A stretch of DNA of 64,000 nt from Effrenium voratum (GCA_963377175.1 CAUJNA010003788.1:200201-264200); one strand, 5' to 3'. Positions 11,695 to 23,612 are shown, counted from the first letter of the stretch. Numbers and translations are program-made. Notes: generated by a model not told the origin, from the letters alone.

Positions 11695-14400
11695 GCTCGG
11701 GAGCGTTTGGCTCGTCGTTTTTTCGGGATACGGGGGGGAAGCTTCATACACGCGACGCATTTGTTGATCAGCTTGTAGTTTAGGTTGTTGGCCCAGCATC
11801 AATGTCGCCTGTTCTGTCTCTCGGAACACAAGCCGAATAGTTGACTGATGTGCACGATACACTGATGGCTGTTGAGGCGTAGTTCTCACCCCACTCCCAG
11901 CTCTTACTAGGTCTGCTTCCTTTCGTAACCTGATAAATGTAAGGAGTTCCAGGGTTTATCACGGGAGCAACGGGAGAATAGTAGGAATCAAACTATAGAT
12001 GAATTCTGTGCCTGCCATGGTGAAACAACCCGTTGATTGGGGTCGACAAGTTGTCATCAACCTAAGCACGGCAGTTTCAGACAGCCAATCTCAAGGCTCC
12101 CACGAAGGACACCATGACCATGACCCACATGCGACCGAAGACCATGACCCACAAATGGAGTTTGATCATGGCGCAAGAGGCCCTCTTTTGGGTGGCTGAG
12201 CATCACCTTTTGGTTGCCAATATTGGTGGAGTTCATCTTCGTTTTGGTGATGTTTGCTTTGGGCAGAAAGAAAGGGATTTGGAATAGTTATGGATATGTG
12301 TCAAAATAGGAGATCCCAAAGATGATAAAGATGGTGGTTGTCCTTCTGGTTTTGCTTCAAACCAACCTTCAAATGGGAACCCTCGAGGACACACACCCGT
12401 AGGTGTGTGGAAGAAACTGGGTCCCATGCGTTGGGTCCCTAAATGCGTTCCTTGGAAGGTTTCCGTACCAACGACTAGATCACAGGCACTGAACCATGGC
12501 TCTGGCTTGGACTTCGATGGCTTGGTGAGGTTGGATTGAGTTAGGACTGTGCACTTAATGCTGTCAAGCCGATTCATTTGGAGGGCTCAGTCTAATTGCA
12601 GCCTTTCGTGCCATTGTTCTCATGAGTCAGAACAATGGCACAAGAGGCTGGAGCAATTAGACAAATATGTTCGTGCCAAGAATCCTTCTACTCTTTTTCA
12701 TGGCGAGCTCACCTGAACCAAAACGAGCTTCCTATGATGTAGGTCATTTACTCAAGTATTTCAGGTTTTGGAAACATTGCATATTTTGCAGAATACTTGC
12801 TCAGGTAGTGGATACTTCCTCGCCTTACCCTCAGTTATTACCAGCCGTGCTGGACTGCGATTCAAGCAGCTTGCGACATGAGCGTGCATGCGCTTAGTTG
12901 CAGAATTTAGAGACCTCATACCTCCTAGGTGTCCTTGGCGCTTGCGATGTGTGCCGCTTGACAGCAGTCCATTCTTTCAATTCACATTCAACATGGTGGG
13001 CAGGACAACACGACTTCAAAATTGGAGCGGTCTCCGAGCCTTAGGTACTCATTCCCATTGACCAGCACATGTGCTGAATTCGATTAATTCGCTGAGATCT
13101 GAGAGCCAAGAAGTGACAAGCGATTCGGCGCTTGGACGGTTGGCTCCGAAAAAGGGTGTGCCTCACAGCCTGCAGTCTCGCCAAGCGGGGACCATACATT
13201 TCAGACATATGTTCACGCATTGGATGCAAGCAAAAAAAAGAAGCTTTGCATTTCACTTGCAGGTCGTCGGTTTGGTTCCGTCTCTGAAGGGAAAAAAGGT
13301 TTGCAGCAGCCTTTGATCGCACCATGCCTTGGGCATTGGGCTGCCGAGGTGCCTCTCGAGTGAGCATAGCTCTTTGGATAGATGCAGACTGAGCGTGTAC
13401 AGTGTACATGTTTGAAAGGCTTTACAGTTCTCACTCCCCGACGTCAACGTTGAAGCTTCGTGGGAAGACCATGTTGGCGGACAACAAAAAGTTCGGTCTT
13501 TGGTCATGATTCTATTTTGCGCACGCTAATTGGTGCTCCAATCTCAAGAGTTAGACGTTTGCTTTCCAGGCTGTTGCCCCATGGCTGGTGTTTGGGCTGC
13601 ATTGTAGGAGGTCCCAAGGTGGCGCATATCCGATGCAGTCATCTCTCTGCTCACGAACCTTCTGACAGGCAATGGCAATGGCTCTTTCCGAAGTGAGTGC
13701 CCTTCCGCAAAGGCTATCGTCCAAAAGGGGCCTGTCAGCTTCCATTGGGAGGGTGAGCATAAGACCCGACTCTTGGTGAAGAGTTTAACCCTTGAATCAT
13801 TGAAAGGATGGTTCTGCTCTCGTAAAGCCCGCTAGCACAACCCCAACAAGAAAACACCCCTCCCCAAAAAACAAAACGAAAGAGGCCCGCGAGGCGCCGT
13901 GCGTGAGCAGCATAATTTCATGCTAGGTCGAGAACCGGTGATTTACACCTTTGGAACATGATTTCACACAGTCCAAAATGAACGGGACTTGGCTTATTTG
14001 GCATTATCCACAAACGGGGTAATTGTCCGGTAAAAGTCAGTGGGTGAATTCTGATGGTATTACAACAGCTCTTACACGGAACTTTTTGATGTTGCTTCAC
14101 ATAGGGACCAACAAAAGTAGCTTCTCGGTGGTTTTTCTACTAACACCAAAAAGGGTTTACTATTTTGAGACTCCGCCCCCTTTTTGAAGCAGGTGGGTCA
14201 ACATGTCCCCACCCCAACCGCAAAGTGCCACTGCTTGGTTGTGCACCGCTCACAAAGCATCATCCACTGCTAGTGGTTCGGAATCAGCCAAGGAATGCTT
14301 GACACAGAATTCATAATTTTGCCAGTTGCTTTACAAGGGACATAGTGACTGGCAAGTTTTTGCTTATGAAAAAAAGAAAAGAAAAAAACAGTCGAGCCGG
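11695..14400. other. no clear gene; one small His/Asp-rich frame
   Basis: Only weak frames. The most notable is + 12001-12199, 66 codons from ATG with a HEGHHDHDPHATEDHDP stretch. It has no recognised family and may be chance. A dispersed family-A hairpin lies at about 12345-12385 (GGTTTTGCTTCAAACCAACC). Confidence 0.35.
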
Positions 14401-14407
14401 TGCCAGG

Positions 14408-14512
14408 CTGTCACGGAGGCCTGTGTGCTTAGTGATGATGAATTCTTACAGCGAGCGCGATCGCAAGAGGCCCGGAATCCAAGTCGCATTCCGTTGCCAG
14501 GGGACCCCTGGG
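14408..14512 (+). CDS. possible exon, unknown gene
   Basis: Bounded by GGTGCCAG and TTGCCAG followed by GGGG. It reads AVTEACVLSDDEFLQRARSQ and EARNPSRIPLPG. The charge pattern and GC-rich codons look like real protein, but nothing identifies the family, and the second frame is also open. Confidence 0.28.
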
Positions 14513-15470
14513 CTCCCTTTCAGATTCATACCACGGGGGTCATTCTAGCTACGGACCATCCTTTCAACCCAACAATCTATTGACCAAAAAGGCATCGTGT
14601 CAACAAAAAGGGAAAACTAGTTTCGGGTTGCGTCTCAATCCGCAGAGTGCCTTTGTGCAGGGTACTCCATTTCCGTCAGTATGTGAATTGCGTGTAACTC
14701 CTGCCAGGATATCATGCTATCGAGGATTCTCTAACCGTCTTACTGGTCCTGACTTGCAATCTGTAGGGCTCCAATCATGGGCCAATCGACGTAAATACCA
14801 CAGGCCGCACGACATGACGCATTGCTGGTTCTTGTTGATCTGCTCCCCTGTGACAAGGTCACTGCAACGGAGATATCGAGCAGACAAGCTGTTTGTGACT
14901 GCACTATTTGTGGCAAGTTCATTCTGGAGTAAAGCGAGCCTACCCCATGATGAACGCCCCCTTGCTTTTGGTTTACATATGTTATTCGAGTGTGTGTTTT
15001 ACAGTAATTCATGAGTGCCAAATTCTGTCAGCGAGCTTGAAAGCTTTTTCAGCAGACACCTTCATTATTGTGGTAAAGGCGCAAAAGAGTCAGCTTTTGA
15101 GTGATAAGTAAGAGTCCAATGACTATATATATATATAATATTCACAGACCTACGCACACACACACACATCCAGCCGAGTTTATCTCAATAATTTGGGAAT
15201 CCCCAACACGGCTTGGCTTCCTCTTGGCCTGCCTCACATTCCAAAGCGGGGCACCGGAGAAAGGCACATCTCGAGTCTCCCAGCATTGCCTATTGCCCGA
15301 GGTGCTGGATGGTTCGACACTGATTCTGGGCATCATTTATCCGGAGGACTCGAATTGAAACCCTGAGCTTACAGCCCAGCTGGATGGGGTTGAAAAGAAA
15401 GCAAAAACACCATTTGGGTGGGTCCGGAAATTGAAAAAGCCAGGGGCCCTGCTGTGCAGACTGCCCGGAT

Positions 15471-15585
15471 TAGAGAGGGTTGTAACCACGACAAAGAACA
15501 TGTTACAACGACAAAGGTCATTGTTACAACGACAAAGAATCTCGTTACACCGACAAGTTTCAGTGAAGACTATCCCGACAAGGCT
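15471..15585 (+). repeat. left terminal inverted repeat
   Basis: Contains four spaced variants of GTTACAACGACAAAG, then TATCCCGACAAGG. It matches the complement of 17632-17747 along its length with small gaps. Confidence 0.75.
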
Positions 15586-16400
15586 TCTACTACTATTACT
15601 ATTACTGCCGTTACTACTACTACTACTATTACTACTATTACTACTACTATTATTACTACTATTACTACTACTACTATTACTACTATTACTACTACTACTA
15701 CTATTACTACTACTACTATTACTACTACTACTATTACTACTACTACTATTACTACTATTACTACTACTACTATTACTACTACTACTATTACTACTATTAC
15801 TACTACTACTATTACTACTACTACTATTACTACTATTACTACTACTATTACTACTACTACTATTACTACTATTACTACTACTACTGTTACTACTACTACT
15901 ACTATTACTACTATTACTACTACTATTATTACTACTACTACTACTAGTAGTAGTAGTAATAGTAATAGTAATAGTAATAGTAGTAATAGCCTTGTCGGGA
16001 TAAGTAATAGTAGTAGTAGTAGTAATAGTAGTAGTAGTAATGGTAGTAATAGTAGTAGTAGTAGTAATAGTAGTAATAGTAGTAATAGTAGTAGTAGTAG
16101 TAATAGTAGTAATAGTAGTAGTAGTAGTAGTAGTAGTAATAGTAGTAGTAGTAATAGTAATAGTAGTAGTAGTAGTAGTAATAGTAGTAATAGTAGTAGT
16201 AATAGTAGTAGTAGTAATAGTAGTAATAGTAATAGTAGTAATAGTAGTAGTAGTAGTAGTAGTAATAGTAGTAATAGTAGTAGTAATAGTAGTAGTAGTA
16301 ATAGTAGTAGTAGTAGTAGTAATAGTAGTAATAGTAATAGTAGTAATGGCATTGTCGGGATAAGTAATAGTAGTAGTAGTAGTAATAGTAGTAGTAGTAA
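15586..16400. repeat. (ACT/ATT)n facing (AGT/AAT)n: giant trinucleotide palindrome
   Basis: From 15586 to about 15945 the strand is ACT and ATT triplets; from 15946 to 16400 it is AGT and AAT triplets, the reverse complement. The switch point reads ACTACTACTAGTAGTAGT. The motif CTTGTCGGGATAAG interrupts the right arm at about 15990 and again (ATTGTCGGGATAAG) at 16350, giving a 360-bp higher-order period. The complement of that motif begins the left arm. Long poly-Leu, Ser or Thr frames here are repeat translations. Confidence 0.9.
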
Positions 16401-16500
16401 NNNNNNNNNNNNNNNNNNNNNNNNNNNNNNNNNNNNNNNNNNNNNNNNNNNNNNNNNNNNNNNNNNNNNNNNNNNNNNNNNNNNNNNNNNNNNNNNNNNN
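16401..16500. other. assembly gap (100 N)
   Basis: Exactly 100 N bases, conventional for a gap of unknown size. It falls inside satellite DNA, so the true length of the element is unknown. Confidence 0.99.
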
Positions 16501-17631
16501 CCTTCTTGTTCCTTCTTATTCTTTTCTATTCACATTCTTACTCATTCTTATTCCTTTCTATTGACATTCTTATTCTTTCTTATTCCTTCCTATTTACATT
16601 CTTATTCCTTCTTATTCCTTTCTATTGACCTTCTTATTCCTTCTTATTCCTTTTTATTGACCTTCTTATTTTTCTTATTTTTATTCACATTCTTATTCCT
16701 TGTTATTCATTTCTATTGACATTCTTATTCCTTGCTATTGACCTTCTTAGACCTTCTTATTCCTTCTTATTCCTTTCTATTGACCTTCTTATTCCTTCTT
16801 ATTCATTTCTATTGACCTTCTTATTCCTTCTTATTCCTTCCTATTGACCTTCTTATTCCTTCTTATTCCTTCCTATTGACCTTCTTATTCCTTCTTATTC
16901 CTTTCTATTGACCTTCTTATTCCTTCTTATTCCTTTCTACTGACCTTCTTAGTCCTTCTTATTCCTTTCTATTCACCTTCTTATTCCTTCTTATTCCTTT
17001 CTACTGACCTTCTTATTCCTTTCTATTGACCTTCTTATTCCTTCTTATTCCTTTCTATTGACCTTCTTATTCCTTCTTATTCCTTTCCATTGACCTTCTT
17101 ATTCCTTCTTATTCCTTTCTATTGACCTTCTTATTCCTTCTTATTCCTTTCTAATCACCTTCTTATTCCTTCTTATTCCTTTCTATTGACATTTTTATTC
17201 CTTCTTATTCCTTCCTATTTACCTTCTTATTCCTTCTTATTCCTTTCTATTGACCTTCTTATTCATTCTTATTCCTTTCTATTGACCTTCTTATTCCTTC
17301 TTATTCTATTGATCTTCTTATCTTCTTATCTCTATCGACTTTCTTATCCTTTCATTCCTTTCTTGTCCTTCTTCTTATTCCTTCTTATTCCTTTCTAATC
17401 ATCTTCTTATTCCTTCTTATTCCTTTCTATTGACCTTCTTATTCCTTCTTATTCCTTTCCATTGACCTTCTTATTCCTTCTTATTCCTTTCTATTGACCT
17501 TCTTATTCCTTCTTATTCCTTTCTATTCACATTCTTATTCCTTCTTATTCCTTTCTATTGACCTTCTTATTCCTTCTTATTCCTTCTTATTGACCTTCTC
17601 ATGCCTTCTTATTCCTTTCTATTTCCCTGCT
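16501..17631. repeat. 32-bp pyrimidine-rich minisatellite
   Basis: Tandem units of two TTCTTATTCC decamers plus TTTCTATTGACC, about 35 copies with small variants (TTCACC, TACTGACC). It occupies the right half of the fold-back element. Confidence 0.92.
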
Positions 17632-17747
17632 TGTCGGGATAAGCCCGCAAGAAACGTGTCGCTGTAACGCTTTTTTTCTGCCGTGGTAACATTGCACCTT
17701 GTCATGGTAACAAAATCGCGTTTTTGTCGTGGTTACAACCCCCTCTC
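17632..17747 (-). repeat. right terminal inverted repeat
   Basis: Begins CTTGTCGGGATAAG and ends TTTGTCGTGGTTACAACC plus a C/T run. Read on the minus strand it follows the left repeat in order. Confidence 0.75.
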
Positions 17748-18910
17748 CTGCCCGGATGGCCGGCAGGGACCCCGCTTGTCATCAACGAATGTCAACGATG
17801 CTTTGGCATCGTGCCTGTTCTACGTATCGAGTTGCTTTTGCTGTCTACGCCGCCATCTCCACTGCCACTGTCGCGCTTGCTTGATGAGAGGCGAGTTGAT
17901 AGTATACCTGCAAGGAACACCAACATCAAAACGGGCTAGCCAAGCAAGGCGCCTGCTCCTTTCCTGGAAGGCTACTGATCAGGTATGAAGCTTTCACGAG
18001 TCACTAGTTGTCCGCAAAACACAAACATCACGCAGCTAAATGTTGGAACCACTGGCGCCGAGCCTGGCAGAGCTACACCTCAGTCTTGCAGCTACTGTAC
18101 TGATTCAGCCGACCCCAGAAAAACTATCCACACTTTGAAGATCTTGTTTGGACGTTCAAAGGGGTCGAAGTACCTCCTCGACCAACAACAAGTATGGACT
18201 TTCACACTAGTTTGTGGGAGAGTACTCCTTACCTACTTGGTGATTTGGATTGGTTGTTTTGAGGACTTGACCCCCTGGTTCTCGGCTGAACGGAAGCTTT
18301 TTCCACCGAACCAGGTATCTCAGGTACAGCCTTGGAGCTCCAAGGACTTAGGCCCAACCCTTTGGCTTTTCGAACAGTTGCAAAGGGTCACGTTTCATTT
18401 CGGATCCTTTTGCGCCCGAAGCTTCCGATCGGAAAGCCAGGACGCGCGCCCCGGCAGCAATGGCGTGCGAGCGCCGGGCTCCTGGCCTGCGCCCTGGATA
18501 TGCAAGAAGCTGGCAGAGCAAAGAACTGGATAGCCAAAAGGGACACCCGAGAGGGCTATGCTTTTTAATCCTTGCACATAAACCTGGAACCTGAAAATGC
18601 GTGAGGATTTTCAGGGGTTCAACGTTTATCTGCGATGGACGGTTTGTTTGCGGCCGATCAGACACTTGGCGGAAGGCAACCCCCAGTGTCTCGCAAACGA
18701 GTTGCGGGGATAGTGTCGGCTTTGCAACACGAGGGACAAGCAATGAGAGGCTTGCCAAGCAGCAGCCAAGGTTTTTTCGTACAATGTGGGGCCACATGGA
18801 CGATCATGCCACGTGTTGTACGAGTGCCATCCAAACAGGCTAAAGTTACTAACCTCTGGAGGGGTCTGTGATCTTGCCAAAAGCTTGTGTGGGTGTATCT
18901 CATCCGTTGG

Positions 18911-18991
18911 CAGCGGCCCTCAGTCGACTCCTCATCGCGAATGTGGGCGACTCTCGCGCAGTCCTTTGCCGTGCCACGGATCAAGGCACTT
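18911..18991 (+). CDS. PP2C-type phosphatase exon (VGDSRAVL motif)
   Basis: PP2C/PPM enzymes are metal-dependent Ser/Thr phosphatases. After CCCTCAG this frame reads RLLIANVGDSRAVLCRATDQ, ending at ATCAAG followed by GC. A-N-V-G-D-S-R-A-V is the signature of PP2C motif with the conserved GDSR. No DGHGG metal-binding motif was found upstream. Further PP2C motifs lie on the same strand at about 20.0 kb and 36.8-38.0 kb; whether they belong to one gene is discussed in the findings. Confidence 0.55.
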
Positions 18992-19228
18992 TGCATTCTC
19001 CAAAGGGAGGAGTCCGCACTGGGTGGTTTCCGGTTGCCTTCCATTTAAATTCAACATTGCTCTTGCAATGTTGCTGTTTGATAGTTTTTGATGCTGCTCG
19101 AAATTAGTGTTGCTCCGGGAACGTAAACGGGTTCCAATTAACAGGTTCCAGATTGCACAGGAACAATCATGTGCGTAGCATCCAGAAGCTATTCGAATGT
19201 TGGGCTCTTCATAGTCAGCAGTGAACTC

Positions 19229-19780
19229 TCAGACTGAGCTGGACCCAGTAAGAGAAAGAAACACAACATGCAGCGCATGGTTTTCCTCGTTCCAGCCGGG
19301 TCGCAGGGGAGGCTGCGCAAGTGCAGTCATATCGTCTGTCGGAAGATCATAAGCCCATCGCCGGAGCCCAAGCTGTTTGGCAAGAAAGTGGCGCTTTTGG
19401 GGGTCGTACCCGAAGTTGACGTCCGCTTGAAATGAAACATCAATCGCCTGGGTCTTGTCTTTGGGGTTCCAGGCGCTTGTGGTTTGTACCCCAATTCCTG
19501 TCATTAGTTTGGCCATGGCATCCAAAATTGTTTCAGTGATCAGCAGAGCGTCGGGGCGGACGAAGCAGAACCGAGTTTTGCAAAATGACATGGCAACCTG
19601 ACCCTTCACTTGGTGTTGCATGAGGTACCTACAGAGCAGAAGAGGATCGAGGCATGGGCTGCATCGCTTATGACAGCGTGTCTTTTTAAGATTGCCTGAT
19701 TGTACGAAATGTATGACCCAATAGAAATTGTATGTTAGAATCGTCTTCGAAGTATGCCAATCTTGTCCCAAAAGCGTCAA
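19229..19780 (-). CDS. uncharacterised ORF, probable exon
   Basis: On the minus strand 183 codons are open; the credible part starts at a GCTCTGTAG acceptor near 19629 (YLMQHQVKGQVAMSF) and runs through RPDALLITETILDAMAKL, AIDVSFQADVNFGYDP and LGLRRWAYDLPTDDM to a stop at 19229. Codons favour C or G at third positions and the composition is balanced, unlike shadow frames nearby. The family is not recognised. It lies between two PP2C-like exons of the opposite strand, so it would be a gene within that interval, or a relic. Confidence 0.45.
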   Translation of the reverse strand: MTLLGQDWHTSKTILTYNFYWVIHFVQSGNLKKTRCHKRCSPCLDPLLLCRYLMQHQVKGQVAMSFCKTRFCFVRPDALLITETILDAMAKLMTGIGVQTTSAWNPKDKTQAIDVSFQADVNFGYDPQKRHFLAKQLGLRRWAYDLPTDDMTALAQPPLRPGWNEENHALHVVFLSLTGSSSV

Positions 19781-19988
19781 AAGGGTGCCCTGACCTGTGA
19801 ATGTTTGTGATTGGCTATTTTAACAGGACTCCGTCTTTGCTTGGTGGTTTTGGCCTGTAATGGTAGAACCTAGGAGCAAGTGAAAGCGAGAAGGTCAACG
19901 CTGACAAAACTCAGTCATTTGAAGGGCTTCTGCTTGTGCTTGTGTGTTTTGTTTGTTGATTTGAGGATGCACATCCCCTCGCGCTAGG

Positions 19989-20030
19989 CCAAGGGTGGCA
20001 TCGTGGACCTCCAGGGGGTGTGGCGCGCTA
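19989..20030 (+). CDS. possible PP2C exon (GGxV...GVWR)
   Basis: After GGCCAAG this frame reads GGIVDLQGVWRA, like the GG-x-V-x(4)-G-x-W-R segment that follows the DHKP motif in many PP2Cs. It is short and the expected SRAxGD continuation was not found, so on its own it is weak; its place downstream of the VGDSRAVL exon on the same strand adds some weight. Confidence 0.3.
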
Positions 20031-20710
20031 GGAGCTTGGGACCTTTGGAGCTTTGCCATGGGATCGCGGCCGGGTCACTTCCAAGTGAGACCCGAAGACA
20101 AGGGGTCCGGGGGGCCCCGCCCTGCTGCTTGAAGAGTCTTCAGGTTTTCACACCTGGCCCGGCCAACTTTGGTGGCAAGCACATTGCCCGCTGGGGTCCG
20201 TGCCTCAGGACTTGCCCAGATTTGCCTACGTGGGCCTAAAGCAGCCTAAAGCCCAGGGCTGTATAGTATGGTCTGATTGGGTTCCTTCGGTTTCCCTTTA
20301 CACGACCCATGTTTCTAGCCTGGCAGCATTGGTCTTGAAGTTTGCCGTGGCAAAACCTGGGCTTTTGTTTAGGGCACTTTTGTCGTGTTTCGTTCAAACA
20401 AAGAGATTCTGGTTCCCCTTGCAAGGGGAAAGGAGGATGCTTACACAATAGGTCAGGTGTAGGGGGTGGACCAAGCGTTGTGCTTGCTTGGCGCCTTGTG
20501 TCGGTGCCGTGCCTTACTGGAGCTGATTGGCGCTGAAGGCTGTGATTAAGATTGATGCTTGTTGGAGGTGTGTTGCGCTTCCTGGTTCTTTTGAGTCTGT
20601 TGGGTGGGATTACATTGGTTCCACGATCAAATGCTTTGGAAGGCACGCGGCTTGGTAATTTACCCATGCAGCAGTGGTTGCCAACCAAAGCCAGATTCCA
20701 GTCAAAATTG

Positions 20711-20971
20711 CTAGAGTTGTGTCAGATGTTTGCCCTTTGGCTCCTTTTGGTGTCCCTTAGCTCCTGCTCCTCTTTTGACCGGCAAAGGTTGTCTCTGTTT
20801 GCAAGGGGTCCACTCGTTTGTCCCAGTCCAGCGGGGGCCTGATGCCTTTGCGTGGCAGGTTTGGCAGTGTCTAGGGCATTCGGCGACGTCCTCTTGAAGG
20901 ATGAGCAATGTGCATGTGATCAGAGCCACAATCAAAACCTGGGCAAGTGGAAGTTCATATGTCCCAGCCAT
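20711..20971 (-). CDS. possible N-terminal exon with membrane segment
   Basis: Reads from ATG at 20971: MAGTYELPLAQVLIVALITC, then TLLILQEDVAEC and a cysteine cluster CPRHCQTCHAKA. The hydrophobic run could be a signal anchor. The downstream part looks random, so a donor may lie near 20850. Family not recognised. Confidence 0.25.
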   Translation of the reverse strand: MAGTYELPLAQVLIVALITCTLLILQEDVAECPRHCQTCHAKASGPRWTGTNEWTPCKQRQPLPVKRGAGAKGHQKEPKGKHLTQL

Positions 20972-22680
20972 AAATAGACGCGAGTATGATTCAGACGCAA
21001 GTTGTCTTTTCGTGGCGCTTCCAAACCACTTATAAGCTTAGACTTTTGGAAGGGATCCACGCATTACTGCGTGTTGTATGCCAAATGTGGTTCCCTATGA
21101 TCCAGACGCAGCCCGGCTAGACATGCTGTGCTGTTTGAAGCATCAACTCGTGCAGGAGCCAGAGAGGTATGGCTGCATGGGAGTGTTGCTTGGAGGCTCA
21201 GTACAGTTTGGGAGTGCCGGCTGGCCCCATTTGTTGCTCGGAGGCTTTACCTGCTTCTCAAAATGGGGCGGAATGTTCCAGGTGATTGTCGTTTGGCCCG
21301 CATCAAAAACAGGAGCTCCCCAACAAACTTTGAAACTCTTTCCAGCTTCAAGAAAACCCTTGCCCGGGTGTCCTTCTTTGCAGACAGACCCCACTCCCTT
21401 TCAGACAGACCCCACTCCCTTTAAACGGGTCCGAGGGGAACCCTTCAATTGTGGTTTCCCTTTTGTCTCCTTTTAAAGCAACACAAGCAAGAAGCTTACC
21501 GAGCCTCAAAAAGAGGTTCTGGTGTGGGAATTGAACCTCCGCCTGCTTAAGTCTACCTTGGCGTAGGCAAACAATGAAACCGGCCCTGGTTTGATGTTCT
21601 CCCCCTCTTTATTTTTCCAACAGGGTACCCATGTTTGCTGTACATATTATATAGGGGTGTCCAACAATACGAGGACCCGCTTATGTTGTTTCAAGGAAAA
21701 CCGCAGGACACCCGCCATTTTTTGCGGGGTTGCCTACGGAAATACCTATCTACAAATAGAGAGAGAGAGAGAGAAACATGCATGCATATGTGTATTGATA
21801 TTATATATATGTATATACATACACGGATAAACATGCATATATCTATATTGTATATCTACACGGATACATATGTGTATAAAACATATATATATATAATATG
21901 TACATATTATATGCGTATATAGACAGAGTATGTGCATCCAACAAACGGAACCGAAGCTGAAGGCCCGGGGGGCTGATCTCGGCCATGCCAGAGATCCGGG
22001 TGGTGGACCTGGAACCTTCGCAGGACACGTGGCCGGAACAAACAAACGTCTCTCCTTTTCGGTTTTGGCTTTGGTTTGTCGACACGCCAAGGACAAACGT
22101 GGCCAAGGACCTTTTCCTTTTTGTTCGTTTATGGGAAGACAATTTAGTGGCAAATAACAAGTTGGGACATGTTTGACAATACACTCAGGAAGTGAGGTGA
22201 GTGTCCTTTGGCAGATGCAACTCGTCTTTGTTTTTGGTCTTCTTTCCTATGGTTTCTGAGCCCCCAAAAAAGGTCGATCAAACAACCAGGCCCCCTTTTT
22301 GCGGTCTGGAAAGTCTGACAGGCGACTGAAGGGGTATGGGTCCGAGCAAATGTCCTTTGGTTTTTTTCAAACATCACCTTTGGGTCATTGTTGATCAAGT
22401 TTTCGCTTGGTAAGGAGATGTTGGAAAGTGGACAAAACGGTCTTGTGGTTGGCTGTGGTTAGCGTATTTGCTACATTGAGGATTTTCGGCGTGGTCAGGT
22501 GTCCCTTTCTGATGGATTTGATGGCCATATTCAAGCGTTAATGATTGGGTGGGAAACACAATGCTGAATGCGGGCACATAGGGTCCATCTATGTCTATCT
22601 TGCCTGGCAAACTTCTCAAGCTAATGCTGTCTGGCATTTTACACTAGACGACGAGTGGCCCGGAAGCATAGAGGCAAGTT

Positions 22681-23612
22681 GATGCAGGTGAGGTAACTCT
22701 CGCAAAGTTAGCATGAGGAGTTGGCAGGCGAAGCAATTCTCAAAAAGTTGGCATGAGAAGCTGGCAGGTTAAGTAACTCTCGAATAGTTGGCTGGCAAAG
22801 TTGGCGGGTGAAGTAATTCTCGCAAAGTTGACATGAGAAGTTGGCAGGCGAAGTAACTCAAGAGAAAAGTTGGCATGAGAAGTTGGCAGGTGAAATAACT
22901 CTCAAAGAGTTGGCATGAGAAGTTGGCAGGTGAAGTAACTCTCGAAAAGTTGGCGTGAGAAGCTGGCAGGTGAAGTAATTCTCGAAAAGTTGGCACGAGA
23001 AGATGGCGCGTGAAGTAACTCTCGAAAAGTTGGCGTGAGAAGCCGGCAGGTGAAGTAACTTTCGAAAAGTTAGCATGAGAAGTTGGCAGGCGAAGTAATT
23101 CTCGAAAAGTTGGCGCGAGAAGTTGGCAGGCGAAGTAACTCTCGAAAAGTTGGCAGGCGATGTTGGCAGGTGAAGTACCTCTCGAAAAGTTGGCATGAGA
23201 AGCTGGCAGGTGAAGTAATTTTTCGAAAAGTTGCCACGAGAGGTTGGCAGATAAAGTATTTCTCGAAAAGTTGGCATGAGAAGTTGGCAGGTGAAGTAAT
23301 TCTCGAAAAGTTGGCAGGTGAAGTTGCCACGAGAGGTTGGCAGGTAAAGTATTTCTCGAAAAGTTGGCATGAGAAGTTGGCAGGTAAAGTAATTCTCGAA
23401 AAGTTGGCATGAGAAGCTCGCAGGTGTAGTAACTCTCGAAAAGTTGGCATGATAAGCTCGCAGGTGAAGTAACTCCTCGAAAAGTTGGCACGAGAAGTTG
23501 GCAGGTGAAGTAACTCTCGAAAAGGTGGCATGAGAAGCTGGCAGGTGAAGTAATTCTCGAAGTTTCGGCATGAGAAACTGGCAGGTGAAGTAATTAACCC
23601 TCAAAAAGCTGG
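22681..23612. repeat. 40-bp minisatellite, first block
   Basis: About 23 diverged copies of a 40-bp unit with core GTTGGCATGAGAAGTTGGCA and GGTGAAGTAACTCTCGAAAA. Long minus-strand frames (SHANFSRVTSPANFSCQLF) are translations of the array. The same unit returns at 24640-25015. Confidence 0.93.

Larger units (their letters stand above)
15461..17757. mobile_element. fold-back transposon with satellite interior (MULE-like)
   Basis: Both outer edges carry the same 10-bp direct repeat CTGCCCGGAT (15461-15470 and 17748-17757), a target-site duplication. Just inside, 15471-15585 and 17632-17747 are inverted copies of each other: TTGTAACCACGACAAA, several GTTAC..CGACAA units and TATCCCGACAAG occur in the same order on opposite strands. 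Between them lie only (ACT/ATT)n, (AGT/AAT)n, a gap and a 32-bp minisatellite. Terminal inverted repeats over 100 bp and a 9-11 bp duplication are typical of Mutator-like and fold-back elements. No transposase is present, so it would be non-autonomous. Class assignment is inference; the repeats are seen directly. Confidence 0.75.

Noticed and set aside
15418..16719. 433-codon + frame and 260-codon minus frame
   Set aside because: They are translations of ACT/ATT and AGT/AAT triplets and run through the N gap; homopolymeric Leu, Ser, Thr and Val have no protein character.
21527..21537. B-box-like GGTTCAATTCC on the minus strand with CTTAAG upstream, like a tRNA-Leu
   Set aside because: The T stem does not pair, no D arm or acceptor stem is seen, and the spacing to CTTAAG is too short for a tRNA; probably chance or a very old relic.
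22769..23604. 240- and 248-codon minus frames (SHANFSRVTSPANFSCQLF repeats)
   Set aside because: All three minus frames are open because the 40-bp unit lacks stops; the peptides are the satellite unit read in each phase.
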